A model generated the notes under the pieces. It searched no databases. It had not been told where the DNA came from and saw only the letters and a program-made list of their open reading frames with translations. A stretch of DNA of 8,924 nucleotides from an uncultured Coriobacteriales bacterium. GTDB taxonomy: Bacteria > Actinomycetota > Coriobacteriia > Coriobacteriales > UMGS124. Of this stretch, positions 6,230 through 8,924 are shown in pieces. A program made the translations under genes and the position numbers. Location: assembly GCA_903789505.1 (NCBI GenBank), contig CAIFEU010000111.1:1-8924 (forward strand), written 5' to 3'. How positions within the stretch are numbered: the first letter of the stretch is position 1; the number at the start of each line of letters is the position of its first letter.

Positions 6230-7888
6230 CTACGCCTCCCTCGTGCCGTCGTCAGTCGCATGGCCCGCCGCTTCGCTGCCGACGGGCAGTGGCAGGGTGT
6301 CGGGCGGGAACAGGTTGCCCAGCCCCAGGATGTGCGCCGGGTCGAGCTGCGCCTTGACGCGCGCCATCTCGCGGATGTGGCGCTCCCCGTACATCGTGCG
6401 CAGGAAGTCGCGCTTCATCTTGCCCACGCCGTGCTCGGCGGACACCGCTCCGCCCATCTCGGTGACGCTGCGCGCCCAGCGGTTGAACAGCTCCTTGCCG
6501 CGCGCGTAGTCGCCCGCGTCGCGCGGGAGGACGTTGACGTGCAGGTGGTTGTTGCCGATGTGGCCCCACATCGCGCTCTGCAGGCCCTGCTCGGCGAGCG
6601 TCTCGCGATACATGCGCATGACGGCGGGCAGGCACTCGTCGGGCACCGACATGTCGCTGCCCAGCTTGGTGATCGTGGGGTCGGACTTGCGGCGCTCGTC
6701 GATCAGCATGTTGACGCTCTCGGGGACGGCGTGTCGGAAGAAGCGCTGCGTCTCGCGGTCGACGGCGGTGCGGGCGACCCAGGTCGCGTCCTCGCTGCCG
6801 CCGGAGGAGGTCAGCACGTCCCCGAGCTTCCACAGCTCCTCGGTCGCCTCGGCCTCAGCCTCGCACTGCAGCTCCACGTAGACGCAGGCGCGCGCGTCGT
6901 CGCGCAGCTCGGGAAGGGCGGCGAACGCCGTGCTCGCACGTCGCTGGGCTCGCAGGATGTCGAGGGCGTCGGCGTCGAAGTACTCTATCGCCTTGGCGTC
7001 GCGCAGCGCGGCGCGGGCGCTGCGCGTGAACTCGACCGCGTGGGACTCGTCGGCGAAGAAGCAGCTCACGCCCCAGATCACGCGAGGCAGGGCGACGAGC
7101 TCGAGCTCGACCTGCGTGATGACGCCCAGCGTGGAGTCGCTGCCGATGAACAGGTCGACCGCGTCCATGTCGGGCGCGCAGAAGTAGCCCGACGCGTTCT
7201 TGGTGCGCGGCATCTCGTAGGTGGGCAGGTCCACGTGGACGCGCCCGCCCTGCTCGGTCACCAGGTCGAGCGAGGTCCCGCGCGCGACGGCCTGACCGCG
7301 GCGCAGCGCGAGGGTCTGGCCGTCGGAGAGGACCACGCGCAGCGCCGTCACGTGGGAGCGCATCGGGCCGTACCCGTAGCTGCGCGCCCCGCTCGCGTTG
7401 CATGCCGCCATGCCGCCGATCGTCGCGCTCGTCTCGGTGGGGTCGGTCGGGAAGAAGTGCTCGCGCGCGTCGCACAGGGCGCGCCAGGCGGCGAGGCTCG
7501 CCTCGTCCCACCCGCGGACGTCGACGTTCTTGTCCTCGATGTCCTTGCGCAGCTGGGACAGCACCACCCCCGGCTCCACGGTCAGCAGGAACGCCCCGTC
7601 GGGGTCGATGGCGCCCGATTCGTCGACCCGCGCCGGCGACAGCCCCACGCAGCGGGTCATCTTGCTCAGGTTGAGGACGTGCCCGCCGTCCGGGACGGCC
7701 CCCGCCGCGAGCCCGGTGCGCCCTCCCTGGACGGTGACGGGGACGCCGGCGTCGCTCATCTGGGAGAGGACCTCGCGCACCTCCTGCTCCGTGCGGGGGA
7801 ACGAGATGCTCTGCGCGCTCCCGACGGTGCGCGACTCGTCTCGCAGGTACTCCTCATAGTCAGCGGACAGCGGTTTTATCTCGACCAT
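6230..7888 (-). CDS. FAD-linked 2-hydroxyacid (probably D-lactate) dehydrogenase, GlcD/LctD family
   Basis: The 552-residue soluble flavoprotein belongs to the vanillyl-alcohol-oxidase/GlcD superfamily. The N-terminal FAD-binding half shows the pyrophosphate loop GGRTGLAAGA (residues 55-64), FPTDPTETSATIGGM (about 146-160), an ACNASGARSYGYGPMRSHV stretch, PRTKNASGYF, and LFIGSDSTLGVIT. The C-terminal FAD-oxidase half has GHIGNNHLHVN with H443, H448 and H450, and EHGVGKMKR with H486, the expected metal and substrate residues. It oxidises a 2-hydroxyacid such as D-lactate or glycolate to the 2-oxoacid. Because etfB and etfA follow in one operon, ETF is almost surely the electron acceptor, as for LctD in the LctBCD complex. 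The protein is longer than typical members of about 460; part of the excess is an insertion near residues 118-143. The ATG at 7888 is preferred over one at 7903 because AGAGGGA lies 5 bases before it. The exact substrate cannot be read from sequence. Confidence 0.92.
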   Translation of the reverse strand: MVEIKPLSADYEEYLRDESRTVGSAQSISFPRTEQEVREVLSQMSDAGVPVTVQGGRTGLAAGAVPDGGHVLNLSKMTRCVGLSPARVDESGAIDPDGAFLLTVEPGVVLSQLRKDIEDKNVDVRGWDEASLAAWRALCDAREHFFPTDPTETSATIGGMAACNASGARSYGYGPMRSHVTALRVVLSDGQTLALRRGQAVARGTSLDLVTEQGGRVHVDLPTYEMPRTKNASGYFCAPDMDAVDLFIGSDSTLGVITQVELELVALPRVIWGVSCFFADESHAVEFTRSARAALRDAKAIEYFDADALDILRAQRRASTAFAALPELRDDARACVYVELQCEAEAEATEELWKLGDVLTSSGGSEDATWVARTAVDRETQRFFRHAVPESVNMLIDERRKSDPTITKLGSDMSVPDECLPAVMRMYRETLAEQGLQSAMWGHIGNNHLHVNVLPRDAGDYARGKELFNRWARSVTEMGGAVSAEHGVGKMKRDFLRTMYGERHIREMARVKAQLDPAHILGLGNLFPPDTLPLPVGSEAAGHATDDGTREA

Positions 7889-7921
7889 GCGCGTCCCTCT
7901 CATGTCTGTTCAGGCGGGCCG

Positions 7922-7953
7922 CCGCGCGGCGTCCTCTCGGCACCGCCGCGCGG
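7922..7953 (-). promoter_or_regulatory. Leader hairpin of the dehydrogenase operon
   Basis: A perfect 10-bp stem (CCGCGCGGCG on the minus strand at 7953-7944, complement at 7931-7922) encloses a 12-base loop, about 34 bases upstream of the dehydrogenase ATG. No T run follows, so it is not an intrinsic terminator. It may stabilise the mRNA or affect translation. Confidence 0.4.
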
Positions 7954-8002
7954 GCTGCGCGCCGGGTCGGGTGGGTGGCCCGGAAGGTCGGCGCGCCGTC
8001 CC

Positions 8003-8008
8003 ATTATC
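8003..8008 (-). promoter_or_regulatory. Candidate -10 box of the dehydrogenase operon
   Basis: GATAAT on the minus strand matches the -10 consensus at five of six positions, in a lower-GC island, and would start RNA near 7996, about 108 bases before the ATG at 7888. No good -35 hexamer lies 16-18 bases upstream; the inverted repeat sits there instead, so the promoter may need an activator or be blocked by a repressor. Confidence 0.45.
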
Positions 8009-8018
8009 GGCAGAGCAC

Positions 8019-8038
8019 CTGTGAATTCGTGTTAACAA
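8019..8038 (-). promoter_or_regulatory. Operator-like inverted repeat (Rex-like half-sites, non-standard spacing)
   Basis: On the minus strand the element reads TTGTTAA, six bases, TTCACAG. The two halves are near-complements, and each matches a half-site of known Rex operators (TTGTGAA or TTGTTAA with TTCACAA or TTAACAA). Rex sites have a 4-base gap and this has 6, so assignment to Rex is uncertain; another dimeric repressor could use it. It covers the -35 position of the candidate promoter, which suits repression. An inner perfect palindrome TGTTAACA lies at 8030-8037. Confidence 0.4.
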
Positions 8039-8059
8039 TCGTCGGCGCGCGCAATCGTC
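8036..8059. repeat. Direct repeat CAATCGTC, 16-base period
   Basis: CAATCGTC occurs at 8036-8043 and again at 8052-8059, separated by GGCGCGCG. It lies just upstream of the candidate operator, at about -40 to -63 from the inferred start of the dehydrogenase transcript, where an activator might bind. Chance cannot be excluded for an 8-base repeat. Confidence 0.35.
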
Positions 8060-8106
8060 CACGCGACCGGCATCGCGGGCGGCGCGGACGGCGCGGAGGC
8101 GCGGGC

Positions 8107-8924
8107 TCAGTAGGAGGCGCGCAGCCAGTCGCGCAGGTGGTCGCTCATGCGCGCCAGCGTCTGCCTGGTCTGCGGGTCGTCGACCGGGCGGGCGAGCAGG
8201 CGGTACACGAAGCCCTGCTCATCGGCGATGCGGCGGCTCTCGGGGTAGACCAGCTCGTACACGAAGCAGGCGTAGCTCACGAGGGCGTCGAGCGGGGTCG
8301 AGCGCTCCTCGCGGCGCAGCGTGCGGTGCTCGTAGAAGCCGCGCTCGACGCCCGGGGTGACGAGGCTCGCGCGTATCCGCTCCTCGGGGACGTCCTGGAT
8401 CGCCGAGGTCGGCGTGTCGATGTTTGCGCGCAGGATGTCGATCTTGTCTGCGTCGCGCAGTACGCAGCACAGCGTGCGCGTGCGCGGGTCGAGGCCGTCG
8501 GGCAGGCGATAGGCGCTGTGATGGGCGATCGCCGCGCGCAGCATGGCGACCTCGTCGCGCTCCAGTGCGCCCGGGTCGACGAACTCGCCCAGCGCCCCGC
8601 CGTCCCGTCCCGTCGCAGCGCCCCCCGCCGTCGACGGGGCGTCCGCCCCTCCCTGGGCGCCCTTGGCACCCGCCCGGGAGCCGTCCTCGCCGAACAGTAT
8701 CTCGACGCCCAGGGCGGCGTGACTGCACGAGGCGCGGTCGTCGAACGTGCCGTAGCGCCTGACCTGCTCGAACCTGCCGATGTCGTGAAGCAGTCCGCTC
8801 AGCCACGCCAGGTCGACGTCGCGGGAGGGCACCCCCAGGCTCGCGGCGATGCGCTCGCACAGCTCGGCGACGTGCAGCGTGTGGACGATCTTGAGCTCGA
8901 TCTTGGGGTCGCCCGGGTCGTAGG
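8107..8924 (-). CDS. HD-domain phosphohydrolase, N-terminus beyond the right edge
   Basis: The frame is open to the window edge; the stop is TGA at 8109 to 8107, leaving about 271 visible residues and lacking the start. The visible part starts YDPGDPKIELKIVHTLHVAE and then has GLLHDIGRFEQ (the HD pair), SHAALGVEILFGEDG, AIAHHSAYRLPDG and VLRDADKIDILRA, the ordered His/Asp metal ligands of the HD superfamily. Such proteins hydrolyse phosphate esters or nucleotides; the substrate of this subfamily (with GLLHDIGRFEQ and a following TFDD) is not established as far as I know. Between SHAALGVEILFG and EFVDPGAL there is a Gly/Ala-rich low-complexity insertion of about 30 residues, not expected in the fold. 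A GTG at 8832 could be taken as a start, but it would remove the first metal-binding histidine, so it is not used. The gene runs in the same direction as the dehydrogenase operon but 200 bases away, so it is probably a separate unit. Confidence 0.88.
   Translation of the reverse strand, partial: YDPGDPKIELKIVHTLHVAELCERIAASLGVPSRDVDLAWLSGLLHDIGRFEQVRRYGTFDDRASCSHAALGVEILFGEDGSRAGAKGAQGGADAPSTAGGAATGRDGGALGEFVDPGALERDEVAMLRAAIAHHSAYRLPDGLDPRTRTLCCVLRDADKIDILRANIDTPTSAIQDVPEERIRASLVTPGVERGFYEHRTLRREERSTPLDALVSYACFVYELVYPESRRIADEQGFVYRLLARPVDDPQTRQTLARMSDHLRDWLRASY

Larger units (their letters stand above)
7904..8106. other. Intergenic region between the HD gene and the dehydrogenase operon
   Basis: This 203-base gap holds the probable operon promoter and control sites. 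It includes a GATAAT -10-like box, an operator-like inverted repeat, a pair of direct repeats and a strong leader hairpin. The part next to the HD gene stop (8060-8106) is GC-rich with no recognisable terminator. No gene is seen here. Confidence 0.55.

Noticed and set aside
4390..8035. Several long plus-strand open frames opposite the dehydrogenase, etfB and etfA genes (4390-5928, 4938-6509, 6260-8035)
   Set aside because: All are antisense shadows with biased, unstructured composition; the minus strand encodes well-recognised proteins with ribosome sites.
8830..8832. GTG start for the HD-domain gene
   Set aside because: The frame stays open to the edge, and the upstream part encodes KIVHTLHVAE, the first conserved histidine helix of the HD fold.
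1..8924. CRISPR array, insertion sequence, prophage or toxin-antitoxin pair
   Set aside because: No regularly spaced repeats, transposase or integrase motifs, terminal inverted repeats or small paired genes were seen on either strand.

Overview
The window is very GC-rich and almost fully coding. It carries bacterial housekeeping and fermentation genes with strong Shine-Dalgarno sites. A ThrRS without a TGS domain, a TPP-riboswitch-controlled thiM, and a flavin 2-hydroxyacid dehydrogenase with a ferredoxin-fused EtfAB suggest a high-GC anaerobic actinobacterium, most likely of the Coriobacteriia (Collinsella/Olsenella/Atopobium relatives). That placement is inferred from protein flavour and composition, not from a marker-gene comparison.

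Layout, left to right. (1) 1-478, minus: 5' part of an unrecognised gene that runs off the left edge. (2) 479-820: non-coding. It holds a structured leader for gene 1 and, next to the thiM stop codon, a terminator-like hairpin interrupted by C runs of 13 and 27 (G runs on the thiM strand) and followed by T8. (3) 821-1669, minus: thiM (hydroxyethylthiazole kinase), preceded by a hairpin that covers its ribosome binding site and by a TPP riboswitch at 1784-1906. (4) 1907-2138: divergent intergenic region between thiM and thrS. (5) 2139-3902, plus: thrS, with the editing and catalytic domains but no TGS domain, ended by a perfect 15-bp intrinsic terminator. (6) 3969-4164: palindrome-rich convergent spacer. 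(7) 7888 down to 4165, minus: a tight three-gene operon of a GlcD/LctD-type FAD dehydrogenase, then etfB, then etfA with an N-terminal domain for two [4Fe-4S] clusters. (8) 7904-8106: operon leader and promoter region with an operator-like inverted repeat. (9) 8107 to the right edge, minus: an HD-domain phosphohydrolase lacking its extreme N-terminus.

How the genes work together. The three-gene operon looks like an electron-confurcating (D-)lactate or 2-hydroxyacid oxidation complex of the Acetobacterium woodii LctBCD type. There the dehydrogenase passes electrons to EtfAB, which couples reduced ferredoxin oxidation to NAD+ reduction. thiM salvages the thiazole half of thiamine and is controlled by the product, TPP, probably at translation initiation. 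thrS and the HD gene are independent units.

The window holds no clear new defence, mobile or CRISPR system. The points most worth checking are the homopolymer/terminator junction near 735-820 (probably a sequencing or assembly artefact), the Rex-like but mis-spaced operator before the dehydrogenase operon, the ferredoxin-fused EtfA, and the unrecognised left-edge gene.
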